A stretch of DNA of 64,000 nt. Source: Clostridium sp. (GTDB lineage: Bacteria > Bacillota > Clostridia > Lachnospirales > Lachnospiraceae). Below the pieces are notes generated by a model, which worked only from the letters and a program-made list of their open reading frames with translations, ran no database searches and was not told the origin of the DNA. Numbering within the stretch: the stretch's first letter is position 1; each line of letters begins with the position of its first letter. Positions 27,204-36,407 of this stretch are shown here, piece after piece. The stretch lies in NCBI GenBank assembly GCA_023667695.1, contig JAMOZY010000007.1, positions 53,069 through 117,068 on the forward strand, given 5' to 3'. Made by a program: the position numbers and the translations under genes.

Positions 27204-29012
27204 TTACCCTCGCACCTGTCCATTGCCATGAATCACATATTTACTGGAGGTCAGTGCCTGCAGCCCCATGGGTCCTCTGGCATGGAGCTTCTGGGTACTG
27301 ATACCGATTTCCGCTCCGAATCCAAATTCAAATCCATCGGTAAACCGGGTAGAGGCATTGACATAAACACAGGCAGAATCCACCCCTTCCGTAAAAGCAT
27401 TGGCGGCTTCCTCATTTTCCGTAATAATCGCTTCCGAGTGTCCGGTGCTGTAATGATTAATATGTTCGATTGCTTCATAAACAGACCGGACAAGCTTAAC
27501 CGAAATGATTTTTGCCAGATATTCCGTTCCGTAATCCTCTTCCGTCGCTTCTTTAATTAACGGATTCAGCTTACAGACGGCTTCCTCTCCACGGATTTCA
27601 CAGCCCTCCTTCTGAAGGTCCTCAATCAGCAATGGAAGAACCTGGTCTGCTATCTTTTCATGTACCACTAGAGATTCACAGGCGTTGCATACACCCAATC
27701 GCTGCAGCTTGGCATTGTGTACAATAGCGACTGCCTTTTCCACGTTAGCATACCGGTCAATGTAGATATGACAGTTTCCGGTTCCGGTTTCAATGACCGG
27801 TATAGTAGACTGTTCCACTACCGTCTGAATCAGTCCGGCGCCTCCTCTTGGAATCAATACATCAATATATTGCTTCATTTTCATGAACTGGGAAGCCACC
27901 TCCCGGCTGGTATCCTCCACCAGACAGATTGCATTTTCATCTACCTCCATGGACTTCAGTGCCTTTCGTATTACCGATACCAATGCCATATTGGTATAAA
28001 TGGCATCACTGCCTCCGCGAAGGATGACTGCATTTCCGGTCTTAAAGCAAAGAGAAAATGCATCTACCGTTACGTTCGGCCTGGATTCATAAATAATACC
28101 GACGACGCCAAAGGGAACCCGGACCTGTTCAATATGCAGTCCGTTGGGACGGTCAAACCGGGTAATCACCGTTCCTATCGGGTCGGTCAGGGCTACTACC
28201 TGCACCACTCCTTCTACGATGCCCTGGATGCGGTCTTCATGAATCGTCAGACGGTCCAGCAAGGCCTCCGCCATACCATTCCGTTTCGCATTTGCAATGT
28301 CCTTTTTATTTGCTTTTATGATTAATTCCTGATTTTCTTCGATGGCCTTTGCCACCTTTAACAAACAGTCGTTTTTCTTTGCCGTATCCAGTAGATTCAA
28401 GGTACGGCTTGCCTTTTTTGCCGCCTCGCATACACTATACAAATCAAACTCCCGGGGTTGCATGATTACCCTGCTTTCCGTTACAATCATTTCCGGTCTT
28501 ACATCATGGATTTCCTGTTTAATCTTTCCTACAATCTGAAATTCATATGCCAGTGCAATGGTGGTCATTTTCGGATGAAGGGAAAGATACCGGTCATAAT
28601 ATCCATTGCCATAGCCAATCCGGTTACAATTCAGGTCAAATGCCACCCCGGGCATAATCATGAGGCTTTCTTCATCCGTCACCCGTTCCGTACCGGTTGG
28701 CTCCCAGATATCAAAGGCACCCTGCTGTAGCTCCGATGCATCTTCAAAATAATAAAATTCCATGGCTTCCCCCTCCACTCTGGGAGCTGCCACCCGCTTT
28801 CCATTTTCCAGACAAAAGCGGATAATATCACTGGTATCAATTTCATTTCCAGTCGACATATAGACACAAACCGTATCCGCATCCAGAATTTCCGGAAACT
28901 GCAGCACCTTGGATACGCATTCCTTGGATAAACGCTGTACCTCCTCCTCGGACAGCTTCAGCCGCATTTCTTTGATTGTATTTCTGGTTATTTTTTTATT
29001 TGTTATCAGCAT
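27204..29012 (-). CDS. proA: Fusion: 5-formyltetrahydrofolate cyclo-ligase + glutamate-5-semialdehyde dehydrogenase (ProA)
   Basis: One open frame of about 602 residues joins two enzymes. Residues 1-186 are a 5-formyl-THF cyclo-ligase (ATP-dependent conversion of 5-formyl-THF to methenyl-THF) with the signature IGYGNGYYDRYL at about 132-143. From about 190 on is full-length ProA, which reduces glutamyl-5-phosphate to the semialdehyde in proline synthesis: NAD(P)-binding and catalytic regions are intact and the active-site Cys is Cys445 (VCNACES). The start ATG at 29010-29012 lies inside the end of the DUF896 gene, behind AAAGGAAG. ProB is encoded just upstream, so the ProA half fits its context; the folate half is unexpected. 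Confidence 0.93.
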   Translation of the reverse strand: MLITNKKITRNTIKEMRLKLSEEEVQRLSKECVSKVLQFPEILDADTVCVYMSTGNEIDTSDIIRFCLENGKRVAAPRVEGEAMEFYYFEDASELQQGAFDIWEPTGTERVTDEESLMIMPGVAFDLNCNRIGYGNGYYDRYLSLHPKMTTIALAYEFQIVGKIKQEIHDVRPEMIVTESRVIMQPREFDLYSVCEAAKKASRTLNLLDTAKKNDCLLKVAKAIEENQELIIKANKKDIANAKRNGMAEALLDRLTIHEDRIQGIVEGVVQVVALTDPIGTVITRFDRPNGLHIEQVRVPFGVVGIIYESRPNVTVDAFSLCFKTGNAVILRGGSDAIYTNMALVSVIRKALKSMEVDENAICLVEDTSREVASQFMKMKQYIDVLIPRGGAGLIQTVVEQSTIPVIETGTGNCHIYIDRYANVEKAVAIVHNAKLQRLGVCNACESLVVHEKIADQVLPLLIEDLQKEGCEIRGEEAVCKLNPLIKEATEEDYGTEYLAKIISVKLVRSVYEAIEHINHYSTGHSEAIITENEEAANAFTEGVDSACVYVNASTRFTDGFEFGFGAEIGISTQKLHARGPMGLQALTSSKYVIHGNGQVRG

Positions 29013-29223
29013 GTTTTTTTCCAACTTCCTTTAGATTTTTTACAGTACCATCCGGGTACTCTACCACCGTATTATCCAGGGTCTGACGCATATTTCTACG
29101 GATTGCTGCCAGGTATTCCTGACGGAGCTTTGTCTGCTCCGCCTGTTCTGCTTCGGTCAAGCCTTCCGGCGTCTTTGATTTATGATATAATTCATTAATT
29201 CGCATTACCTGTTCATCGTTCAT
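28996..29223 (-). CDS. DUF896 family protein (YnzC-like)
   Basis: This 75-residue, highly charged helical-hairpin protein is of the DUF896/UPF0291 family, related to Bacillus YnzC, whose role is poorly defined. The family motif EEQ..RINEL..K appears as DEQVMRINELYHKSK, then GLTEAEQAEQ. The start follows AGGAGG. Its 3-prime end overlaps the start of the cyclo-ligase-ProA fusion, so the two are translationally linked. It lies directly after the tandem repeat array. Confidence 0.88.
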   Translation of the reverse strand: MNDEQVMRINELYHKSKTPEGLTEAEQAEQTKLRQEYLAAIRRNMRQTLDNTVVEYPDGTVKNLKEVGKKHADNK

Positions 29224-29247
29224 CGGTGAACCTCCTATTTATGTTGG

Positions 29248-29410
29248 GAGCAAGCTCCCACGGTCATTTACGCAATCCCTGCAATTCTCAGCCATGCCAT
29301 TCGTAAGCTGCCGGATTTCACTTTTGCATCATCACTTCGACTTGTTGCCGGCAGCTCACTTCATGTCGGGCGTCCGCCCTATAGAAGCCCTTGGATAAAT
29401 GGTCTTTTGT
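29248..29410. repeat. Tandem array unit 1 (163 bp)
   Basis: First unit of the array, starting at GAGCAAGCTCC (29248). It contains the hairpin AGCTGCCGG/CCGGCAGCT and the GGGCGTCCGCCC hairpin followed by TATAG. Read on the coding (minus) strand, it begins about 25 bases after the DUF896 start region, so the array ends against that gene. Confidence 0.9.
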
Positions 29411-29576
29411 GAGCAAGCTCCCACAGACCATTTGCCTAATCCCTGCAATTCCCCAGCCATGCCATTCGTAAGCTGCCGGATTTACCTTTTTGCATCATCA
29501 CTTCGACTTGTTGCCGGCAACTCACTTCATGTCGGGCGTCCGCCCTATAGAAGCCCTTGGATAAATGGTCTTTTGT
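29411..29576. repeat. Tandem array unit 2 (166 bp)
   Basis: Second unit, about 90-95 percent identical to unit 1 by eye. At its left boundary AAATGGTC and GACCATTT pair around TGAGCAAGCTCCCACA, forming a long hairpin across the unit junction. The GCCGG stem here carries one mismatch (CCGGCAACT). Confidence 0.9.
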
Positions 29577-29790
29577 GAGCAAGCTCCCACAGACCATTTG
29601 CCCAATCCCTGCAATTCCCCAGCCATGCCATTCGTAAGCTGCCGGATTTCACTTCTGCATCATCACTTCGACTTGGCGCCGGCAGCTCACTTCATGTCGG
29701 GCGTCCGCCCTATAGAACGAATTGTACAAGCTAACCTTTGTGAGCAAGCTCCCACGGTCAGCTTGCCCAATCCGTTCTGCATGGCTGATT
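29577..29790. repeat. Tandem array unit 3 (165 bp) plus partial unit 4
   Basis: Unit 3 runs 29577-29741, and a partial fourth unit (29742 to about 29790) reaches the proB stop codon. The junction hairpin of the fourth unit uses AAGCTAACC/GGTCAGCTT instead of AAATGGTC/GACCATTT, keeping pairing at eight of nine positions. Apparent reading frames across the array are products of the repeat and are not called as genes. Confidence 0.85.
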
Positions 29791-29792
29791 GA

Positions 29793-30626
29793 TTACAAGT
29801 AGTCCTCCAGTTGGAAGTGGGGGTCGGGATGGGCATGGAATATGGTTCCTACATCCTTTCCCTGAAGCAGTTCATGTAATATCTCAATCCGCTCTCCATT
29901 TAATATCACCATATCGGCTCCTACCGCCGTAGCGATGGAGGCAGCGGCAAGCTTGGTCGCCATTCCGCCGGTACCCATACCGGAAGCAGCCCCCTTTGCC
30001 ATTTCCTTTAATTCTTCTTTCATCTCCGGAACCTCAGAAATCAGAACTGCATCCTTGTTAAAATGAGGGTCGTCCGTATATAATCCATCAATATCTGACA
30101 TAAGGATGAGACAATCTGCCTTTACTAAAGCCGCTACAATGGCGGATAAGGTATCGTTATCGCCAAATTCAATTTCCTCTGTCGCAACGGTATCATTTTC
30201 ATTTACGACCGGAATGATACCAAGCTGTAGTAATTCATTAAAGGTATTGATGGAATTTCGTCTCCGTTCCTCCGAGGTAATGACATCAAAGGTCAGAAGC
30301 ACCTGTGCAGATACCTGATGATACTCGGAAAACAGCTTCTGGTATACCATCATCAGCTGTCCCTGTCCTACAGCAGCACAGGCCTGCTTCAAGGAAGTGG
30401 TTCTTGGCCGTTCAAACAGTCCCAGGGACTTGGCTCCTACTCCTATGGCGCCAGAGGAAACCAGTATGACATCCTTCCCTTGGTTCCGTAAATCACATAA
30501 GAACCGGACCAGCTTTTCCAGCTTTCCATAGTCCAGATTATGGGTATTGGTATGCACCAGAGAAGATGACCCGATTTTAATTACAATCCGGTTCTTCCTT
30601 GCCAACTGTTCGCGCACTCTGCTCAT
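29793..30626 (-). CDS. proB: Glutamate 5-kinase ProB
   Basis: ProB phosphorylates glutamate to glutamyl-5-phosphate, the first step of proline synthesis. The 277 residues are the amino acid kinase domain alone: IKIGSSSLV at the N-terminus, SSGAIGVG, VNENDTVAT and MGTGGMATK. The C-terminal PUA domain present in the E. coli enzyme is absent, as is common in Clostridia. The next enzyme, ProA, is encoded downstream after the repeat array and DUF896. The start has AAGGAG upstream. No T-box-like leader was recognised upstream. Confidence 0.94.
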   Translation of the reverse strand: MSRVREQLARKNRIVIKIGSSSLVHTNTHNLDYGKLEKLVRFLCDLRNQGKDVILVSSGAIGVGAKSLGLFERPRTTSLKQACAAVGQGQLMMVYQKLFSEYHQVSAQVLLTFDVITSEERRRNSINTFNELLQLGIIPVVNENDTVATEEIEFGDNDTLSAIVAALVKADCLILMSDIDGLYTDDPHFNKDAVLISEVPEMKEELKEMAKGAASGMGTGGMATKLAAASIATAVGADMVILNGERIEILHELLQGKDVGTIFHAHPDPHFQLEDYL

Positions 30627-30747
30627 GACTAACTCCTTACTTGTATCTTACCACTTCTATTTCATTCTTCTTCCTGCACCAGAATCCCTTGTTCGGATGG
30701 ATTCCGCCCAGGGATACTGTAAACCATGTTCCTATTCTTTATCTGCT

Positions 30748-32397
30748 TCAATATCCCGGTACATATTGCCCGGCAATTGCTTCTGCCACCTTGATACCAT
30801 CTACCGCTGCTGAAGTGATTCCGCCTGCATAACCGGCGCCCTCCCCACAAGGGAAAATGCCGCCTATATTACTGTTATAAGCCGAATCCCGCTGAATCCG
30901 AACCGGAGAAGAGGTCCGGCTTTCAATTCCGCAGAGAATGCTATCCTCCCGGGCAAATCCGTGAATCCGGTGTTCAAAAGACATAATTCCACTTATTATA
31001 GCATTATTCACGAATTTAGGCAAACAGTCATTTAAATCTGCAAAAGCATACCGGCCTTTCAGCTCCGGTGTAATACCACCCAGGGAAGTAGACGGCCGAT
31101 GTGCCTGATAATCACCAAATAACTGCAACGGCACTCTGCCCTGACCGGAACGCCAGGCGGCATGCTCCCATTTCTCCTGAAATGCAATCCCGGCCAAAGG
31201 GCCGCAGTCTGCAAAGTCCTCCGGTGTAACATTGACCACAATGGCACTGTTGGAATTCCGACCCTTCCGGCTTCGATAGCTCATGCCATTGACCGCCACA
31301 TGCTCCGGCTGGGAAGAAGCATCTACGATATGTCCGCCGGGACACATACAGAAGGAATAAACCGCCCTTCCCTCTTTGGTCTGATGGGTCAGCTTATAAT
31401 CTGCCGCCGGCAGCGCCTCTGCCTCTCTGGAGGTCCCATACTGGGATGCCTGTATCATTTCGGCCGGATGCTCAATCCGAAGCCCTACGGCAAAGGCCTT
31501 CGGGGTCATATCAATGCCCTTGTCCTGCAACAGAGAAAAGGTATCCCTCGCACTATGTCCGATTGCAAGAACCAGGCTTTCACAGGGAATATCCCGCAGT
31601 TCCCCCTGCTGGCGGAGGGTAACGCCCTGAAGCACCCCTGTCGGAATATGGGAATCCGGGCGAATCTGAAAATCCACCAGACAGGTATCAAACCATACCT
31701 GTCCGCCCAGCTCCAGAATTGCCCTTCGCATATTCCGTACAACCGTCTGCAGTAAATCCGTACCGATATGGGGCTTATTCACATAGCAGATATCTGCCGG
31801 CGCCCCAAATTCCACAAAGGTACGAAGTACCTCATCAATCCGCCCCGCCCGGTCCCTAATGGTGGTATTCAGCTTTCCGTCGGAATAAGTCCCTGCCCCT
31901 CCTTCTCCAAACTGTACATTACACTCCGGATTCAGTTCTCCTCCCTGCCAATAGTCCTGGATTTGCCGGCACCGTTCTTCCACCGGCAGTCCACGTTCTA
32001 TCAAAATCGGCTGATAGCCTGCTTTGGCTAACTGATATCCGCAAAACAAGCCTGCCGGACCGGTTCCAACGATTACAGGCGGATGGAGCAGGGGTTTTCG
32101 CTCCGTTGCCTGGGAATCAGAAGAAACAAGCCTGTTAAAATCATACTCCGCCTTTTCGGTTACCATAATATTTTTATTGGTTAAAATCCGGGAAAGCTGC
32201 CTGGCATCCAGGGTTTCATCCGATAGCTCCACACTATAAATATACCGAAGGCGGTTCTTATCCCTTGCATCAATGGACTGCTTTACAATGGTATATTCCG
32301 GCACCCTGTTTCTATGTATCGCCTGCCGTACTGCCTGATCCAGGTCTTTCTTCTCATGCAGCACCGGTAATTTAATTTGGTTTATCCGCAGTCCCAT
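30748..32397 (-). CDS. FAD-dependent oxidoreductase (large NAD(P)/FAD protein)
   Basis: This soluble flavoprotein (about 549 residues) is of the uncharacterised FAD-dependent dehydrogenase group. After an N-terminal domain of about 100 residues, the dinucleotide-binding motif VGTGPAGLFCG is at about 110-120, with GEGGAGTYSDGKL further on; the C-terminus holds the second FAD contact GEGAGYAGGITSAA. The start ATG overlaps the TGA of the preceding BaiN-type gene (TGATG) and is preceded by GGGAGG, so the two flavoproteins are translationally coupled. Substrate unknown. Confidence 0.88.
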   Translation of the reverse strand: MGLRINQIKLPVLHEKKDLDQAVRQAIHRNRVPEYTIVKQSIDARDKNRLRYIYSVELSDETLDARQLSRILTNKNIMVTEKAEYDFNRLVSSDSQATERKPLLHPPVIVGTGPAGLFCGYQLAKAGYQPILIERGLPVEERCRQIQDYWQGGELNPECNVQFGEGGAGTYSDGKLNTTIRDRAGRIDEVLRTFVEFGAPADICYVNKPHIGTDLLQTVVRNMRRAILELGGQVWFDTCLVDFQIRPDSHIPTGVLQGVTLRQQGELRDIPCESLVLAIGHSARDTFSLLQDKGIDMTPKAFAVGLRIEHPAEMIQASQYGTSREAEALPAADYKLTHQTKEGRAVYSFCMCPGGHIVDASSQPEHVAVNGMSYRSRKGRNSNSAIVVNVTPEDFADCGPLAGIAFQEKWEHAAWRSGQGRVPLQLFGDYQAHRPSTSLGGITPELKGRYAFADLNDCLPKFVNNAIISGIMSFEHRIHGFAREDSILCGIESRTSSPVRIQRDSAYNSNIGGIFPCGEGAGYAGGITSAAVDGIKVAEAIAGQYVPGY

Positions 32398-33623
32398 CAC
32401 AGACTCCTCCCTGCTCTTCGTCCTGACCTCCATGCCCACATCAGGTTATATCCGCCGCATATAGCATCCACATCCAGTAATTCTCCTGTCAGATAGCAGT
32501 TTGGGCAGCATTTGGATTCCATGGTATCTAACTGGATTTCCTCCAAAGGCACGCCGCCGGCTGTCACCTGAGCCTGCTCAAAGGAATTCGCAGCTGTAAT
32601 CCGTATGTTTAACTGCTTACAGCAGGAAATCAATGCTTCCAGTTCCCTCTGACTCAGCCGGGAACTGGCATCGGTTCCTTCCAAGCCGGCCTTCGCAATC
32701 AGAAAATCTGCCAGCTTATCCGGCAGAAATCCAGCGAACAGACCAGACAGGCTTCGAAATCCACAAGACATCCGCAGCTTCTGTAGCAACTCCAGCAGTT
32801 CTTCCCGGGTGTATTCCGGAATCAAATCCAGTACCAGATGCACCCTGCGGTTCTGCATCAATCCAAGCGAAGCATATCGGGACAGATTAAAAATTACAAT
32901 ACCGGACACCCCATATTGGGTAAACTGGATTTCACCGGTATCCTGTCCCATAGGAACCCCATCCTGCCAAAGCTCCACCCTTCCCTTGGCACGCACGCCC
33001 TGAAGCCGGTTCCAGCCCCGCTCCTTACACTTCAGACCACACAATGCCGGAGCGAAAGAAGTAACATGATGTCCCAGCATCGCCGCCAGTTCATAACCGC
33101 TGCCATCACTCCCCAGCTGAGCGGCCGCCATCCCCCCGGCAGCCAGCACCAGCTTCCGGCTGGTATAATCCTGGGTTTGGGTCTGAACCCGGAAGCAGGA
33201 AGCCTCCTTCTCCCAACGAATGCGTTCCACCCGCTCCTTACAGAGAATCCTTCCCTTCCATTGGAAAAATGCCTGCTCCAGAGCATGAACCAAAGCCGCC
33301 GCCTGTTCCGAACGGGGATACAGGCAGCCTTGTCGTTCCACTGCCGGGATTCCCAGCTCCGAAAAGAATTCCTCTGCCTCCTGGCAAATGTCTCCGGTAA
33401 TCACCTGTGAAAGGAACATCCGGCCATTTTCCGCAACCGAATGATAGGCCTCCGCTTCCACCATCCGGTTCGCGAAGTTGCATTTCCCGTTTCCGGAAGC
33501 ATACAGCTTCTTTCCAGCCTTCTCCTTCTGTTCCAAAATCAGACATTGCTTTCCCCGTCTGGCAGCTTCAATTCCACAGACCAGACCGGAAGCGCCGCCG
33601 CCAATGATAATTACATCTACCAT
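32397..33623 (-). CDS. BaiN/RdsA-family NAD(P)/FAD-dependent oxidoreductase
   Basis: This flavoprotein of about 408 residues is in the HI0933/BaiN family (aminoacetone oxidase-like). The N-terminal FAD motif IIIGGGASGLVCGIEAARRG is followed by the family signature GKKLYASGNGKCNFAN. Some members reduce bile-acid intermediates in gut clostridia, but the family is broad and that role cannot be assigned here. The start at 33621-33623 is preferred, since the FAD motif begins at once; nine extra in-frame codons upstream overlap the BofC-like gene's end. Confidence 0.88.
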   Translation of the reverse strand: MVDVIIIGGGASGLVCGIEAARRGKQCLILEQKEKAGKKLYASGNGKCNFANRMVEAEAYHSVAENGRMFLSQVITGDICQEAEEFFSELGIPAVERQGCLYPRSEQAAALVHALEQAFFQWKGRILCKERVERIRWEKEASCFRVQTQTQDYTSRKLVLAAGGMAAAQLGSDGSGYELAAMLGHHVTSFAPALCGLKCKERGWNRLQGVRAKGRVELWQDGVPMGQDTGEIQFTQYGVSGIVIFNLSRYASLGLMQNRRVHLVLDLIPEYTREELLELLQKLRMSCGFRSLSGLFAGFLPDKLADFLIAKAGLEGTDASSRLSQRELEALISCCKQLNIRITAANSFEQAQVTAGGVPLEEIQLDTMESKCCPNCYLTGELLDVDAICGGYNLMWAWRSGRRAGRSL

Positions 33624-33646
33624 AATAATCCTCTCGTCCTTTGTTC

Positions 33647-34258
33647 TCAACTGGAATAGGTTTGCAGAAAATCAAACAATTCCCGTTCATTATCCACATA
33701 GATTCCTTCCACCAGGTCATATTGTAATTCAATCGGAAGGCTCCATAATTCAATATTGGTATATTCATAAACCTGGGAACGGTCCCTGAGATACACAATC
33801 ACCACATTATCCTTAATACCGATAAAATATCCCTGCTCCTCCTCCGGCTCGCCATAGTATTTTACCAGAGTGACCACATCCGAAGAAAAGGATTCCAGCA
33901 CCATGCGTTCCAGACCATCCTTTTTTTCCTGCTCCGATGCCCGTTCCCGATACGTATTGGCATATACCAGCATATCCAGCCGGTTATTCCCGATAAATTC
34001 TGCACCAGCCGGATATTCCTGCCGGTCCGTCAACGACCCTTCCCGGTCATAGCATTCCACTACGATTCGGGTGGTTTTCATCACCTTATCCGACCCGCTT
34101 CCGGTCGGAACAGACTCCTCTGTTACAGAAGCCGCCTCCGGTACCGGATGCGCCGCCTCATCATAATACTGCTTTCTTACACGCAAAAAACTGACCTGAT
34201 ATCCTACAATTACCAGTAACAGTGCCATTCCGATAATTCCCAAAAACTTTTTCCACAT
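33647..34258 (-). CDS. Membrane-anchored protein with BofC-like C-terminal domain
   Basis: This 203-residue protein has one N-terminal transmembrane helix (about 5-24) and an outside domain. The last 60 residues (YFIGIKDNVVIVYL, YEYTNIELWSLP, ELFDFLQTYSS) match the pattern of the BofC C-terminal domain, seen in many Clostridia proteins; BofC itself controls the SpoIVB checkpoint during sporulation in Bacillus. A low-complexity linker (about 38-56) separates anchor and domain. The sporulation role is an inference from the domain. A good AGGAGG site precedes the start. Confidence 0.72.
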   Translation of the reverse strand: MWKKFLGIIGMALLLVIVGYQVSFLRVRKQYYDEAAHPVPEAASVTEESVPTGSGSDKVMKTTRIVVECYDREGSLTDRQEYPAGAEFIGNNRLDMLVYANTYRERASEQEKKDGLERMVLESFSSDVVTLVKYYGEPEEEQGYFIGIKDNVVIVYLRDRSQVYEYTNIELWSLPIELQYDLVEGIYVDNERELFDFLQTYSS

Positions 34259-34354
34259 AATTCCTTCCTCCTGCTGGAATTATGTCCCAGAATCCGGCAT
34301 CCTAAACCTGCCTGTCGCAAAAAACACAAGCCTTACGGGTATTTTACAAATGAA

Positions 34355-35998
34355 TCAATGGAATAAGTGCAGCTTTTTCGCTGCCTTCACTAACACATGC
34401 CCCTTAGGAATGCTGTTCAACTCCTCCTCCGATACTCCGTTAAAGAGGAAAATAGCCAGGAAATAGGTAAGAATTCCCAAAAGAACACTTACCAGAAAGC
34501 TGACCGTATTACTTTTAGAAAAATAATATACAACATAATAACTGCCCCAGCACATTCCACCCATGAACAGAGCGGCGAGTGCCGGAATGAAAAAGGTCTT
34601 TTTCCATTCAAATTGAAACCCAATCTTACGATATAAGGCAACACAATTCAACAGACATAAAATAACCGCAAAGGCAATGGTAGAAAGTACCAGTCCCCAC
34701 ACCATCATATCAAAGCACCACATAAAAACAAAAGCAAGCAGACAATGCACCACCAATGCAAGAACGGAATGAATCACCGGAAGCCTTAAATGGTCCGTGG
34801 CCTGTAAAATAGCATTGGTAACCGTAGACAGAGCAAAAAACAGGACAAAGCTGCTTCCCCACAGCAGCAATTCTCCTGCTAAAGTCGGAAAGCCTGTACT
34901 AACTCCAAAAATCAGTTGAATTGCCGGACCGCCCAGCACTGCCAGTCCTACGGTACAGGGAATGGCAATCAGCATGGTCACCTTAATGGTAAGCTGGGCC
35001 TTGGATAAGATACCGGACTGATCTCCTCTGGACTTTGCAGCCGCAATATTCGGCAGCATGGCAGAGGATAAAGCATTGGCAATGGCAACCGGAATATTTA
35101 CCATTAACAGATACTTTCCCGTATAGATGCCATGCATGGTCTCAATGACCTTCTGTAAATACCCCTGCTTTTCCATCACTGCATATATCATATAATTATC
35201 AATAAAGGGACTGACATTATAAAGCGTAGCGCTTAATACCATTGGGGTAACAGTTAAAATAATGCTTTTGAAAATAACAGAATAAGAATCCACCGGCGCC
35301 TTTTGCCCTTTTCGAGTCCGCTTTTTCAGTATTGGACGATACAACACATAAACCAGCAGTACAAAGCCCAAGCCAGCCAGTACACCAGCCCCTGTACCAA
35401 GGGTACTGCCCATGGCCCCTCTGGCCGGAAGCACATCCTGGGGGTCCTCTGTAACAAAAGGACGTACCAGAAGGTATGCTGCCAGAACACTAACGATGGC
35501 ATTGAATATCTGCTCAAATATCTGAGAAATTGAAGTCGGAATCATGGTCCCCTGTCCCTGGAACAACCCACGGAAGGTACCTAATACTGCGGAAAAGAAA
35601 ATCACCGGAGACAGTACCTGCAGCACCGGAACTGCAGCATCTGCTTTTACCAGCACCGGAGCTGCCACGTAACAGAATACAGCGGCTGCCAGTCCTACAA
35701 TAACTGCATAAATCAGGGAACAGCGGAAAATCCGGTCTGCATTCACATATTCCTTTCTGGAATTCTTCGCCGCTACCATCTTCGAAACTGCTACCGGAAG
35801 ACTATAGGAAGATATGATTAATATAATACTATATACGGAGTAGGCACTGTCATACAGGCTGTTTCCCCGGTCACCAATGATATGGGTCAAAGGTACCCGG
35901 TAAATCATGCCAATCATCCGTACTATAATTCCTGCAATCGCAAGGATACCGCCCTGAACCAAAAAGTTTTTCCGGCGGCTTTCATTTGTTCCACTCAT
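34355..35998 (-). CDS. Polysaccharide/lipid flippase of the SpoVB/MurJ-like MATE superfamily
   Basis: This integral membrane protein of 547 residues has about 14 hydrophobic helices. The N-terminus (FLVQGGILAIAGIIVRMIGMIYRVPL) and the inner motif with FRGLFQGQGTMIPTSISQIFEQIFNAIVS are characteristic of the SpoVB/YtgP group, which is thought to flip lipid-linked wall precursors. It could act in sporulation cortex assembly or vegetative wall synthesis; sequence alone does not separate them. It follows cytidine deaminase in transcription order, with a 12-base gap, and is probably in its operon. Confidence 0.87.
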   Translation of the reverse strand: MSGTNESRRKNFLVQGGILAIAGIIVRMIGMIYRVPLTHIIGDRGNSLYDSAYSVYSIILIISSYSLPVAVSKMVAAKNSRKEYVNADRIFRCSLIYAVIVGLAAAVFCYVAAPVLVKADAAVPVLQVLSPVIFFSAVLGTFRGLFQGQGTMIPTSISQIFEQIFNAIVSVLAAYLLVRPFVTEDPQDVLPARGAMGSTLGTGAGVLAGLGFVLLVYVLYRPILKKRTRKGQKAPVDSYSVIFKSIILTVTPMVLSATLYNVSPFIDNYMIYAVMEKQGYLQKVIETMHGIYTGKYLLMVNIPVAIANALSSAMLPNIAAAKSRGDQSGILSKAQLTIKVTMLIAIPCTVGLAVLGGPAIQLIFGVSTGFPTLAGELLLWGSSFVLFFALSTVTNAILQATDHLRLPVIHSVLALVVHCLLAFVFMWCFDMMVWGLVLSTIAFAVILCLLNCVALYRKIGFQFEWKKTFFIPALAALFMGGMCWGSYYVVYYFSKSNTVSFLVSVLLGILTYFLAIFLFNGVSEEELNSIPKGHVLVKAAKKLHLFH

Positions 35999-36010
35999 AT
36001 AATCTGTCTC

Positions 36011-36397
36011 CTAATTTACGGACAACTGAAATGCACTGGGCAATAAATCCCGTAAATGATATTCCTGTATCCCGTCTGGGTCCTCCAGCAGTATCCTGCC
36101 CTCTGGAAAAAACTCAGACATTACTTGAAGGCATATTCCACATGGATATGCCTTCCGCCCTTCACTGCATACAATTGCAATGGTATCAAATTCTCGTTCT
36201 CCTTCCGAAACTGCCTTGAAAATTGCAGTCCGTTCCGCACAAACCGTAGCGCCATAGGAAGCATTTTCAATGTTACAGCCCACATAGACCCTGCCGCTTC
36301 GGGCAAGCAGCGCCGCTCCCACTCGAAAACCGGAATACGGTGCATAGGCCTGGTCCATGCCTTTCTTTGCGTATTCGATTAATTCCCTGTCTGTCAT
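36011..36397 (-). CDS. cdd: Cytidine deaminase
   Basis: Zinc enzyme of pyrimidine salvage that converts cytidine and deoxycytidine to uridine forms. About 128 residues, normal for the tetrameric type. The motif CAERTA places Cys53 and Glu55, and PCGIC gives Cys86 and Cys89. The residue after the second Cys is Leu instead of the usual Arg (CLQ rather than CRQ), a minor variation. The start ATG at 36395-36397 follows AGGAG; upstream in-frame codons lie inside the gene before it. Confidence 0.93.
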   Translation of the reverse strand: MTDRELIEYAKKGMDQAYAPYSGFRVGAALLARSGRVYVGCNIENASYGATVCAERTAIFKAVSEGEREFDTIAIVCSEGRKAYPCGICLQVMSEFFPEGRILLEDPDGIQEYHLRDLLPSAFQLSVN

Positions 36398-36407
36398 GAA
36401 CAAACTC

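Noticed and set aside
28430..28470. Frameshift joining two separate genes (fcl and proA)
   Set aside because: The frame is continuous, both halves are full length, and no start with ribosome site is visible at the proA half.
29248..29790. CRISPR-like array
   Set aside because: Units are about 165 bp and nearly identical along their whole length; there are no short repeats alternating with unique spacers.
29565..29792. Plus-strand reading frame of 75 codons
   Set aside because: It is the translation of the tandem repeat; similar peptides would arise from each unit, with no ribosome site.
30627..30747. Proline T-box leader upstream of proB
   Set aside because: The 121-base gap shows no T-box sequence (UGGN) motif or antiterminator-like structure that I could identify.
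33647..34258. Secreted enzyme
   Set aside because: No catalytic motif was seen; only the anchor and the BofC-like C-terminal domain are supported.
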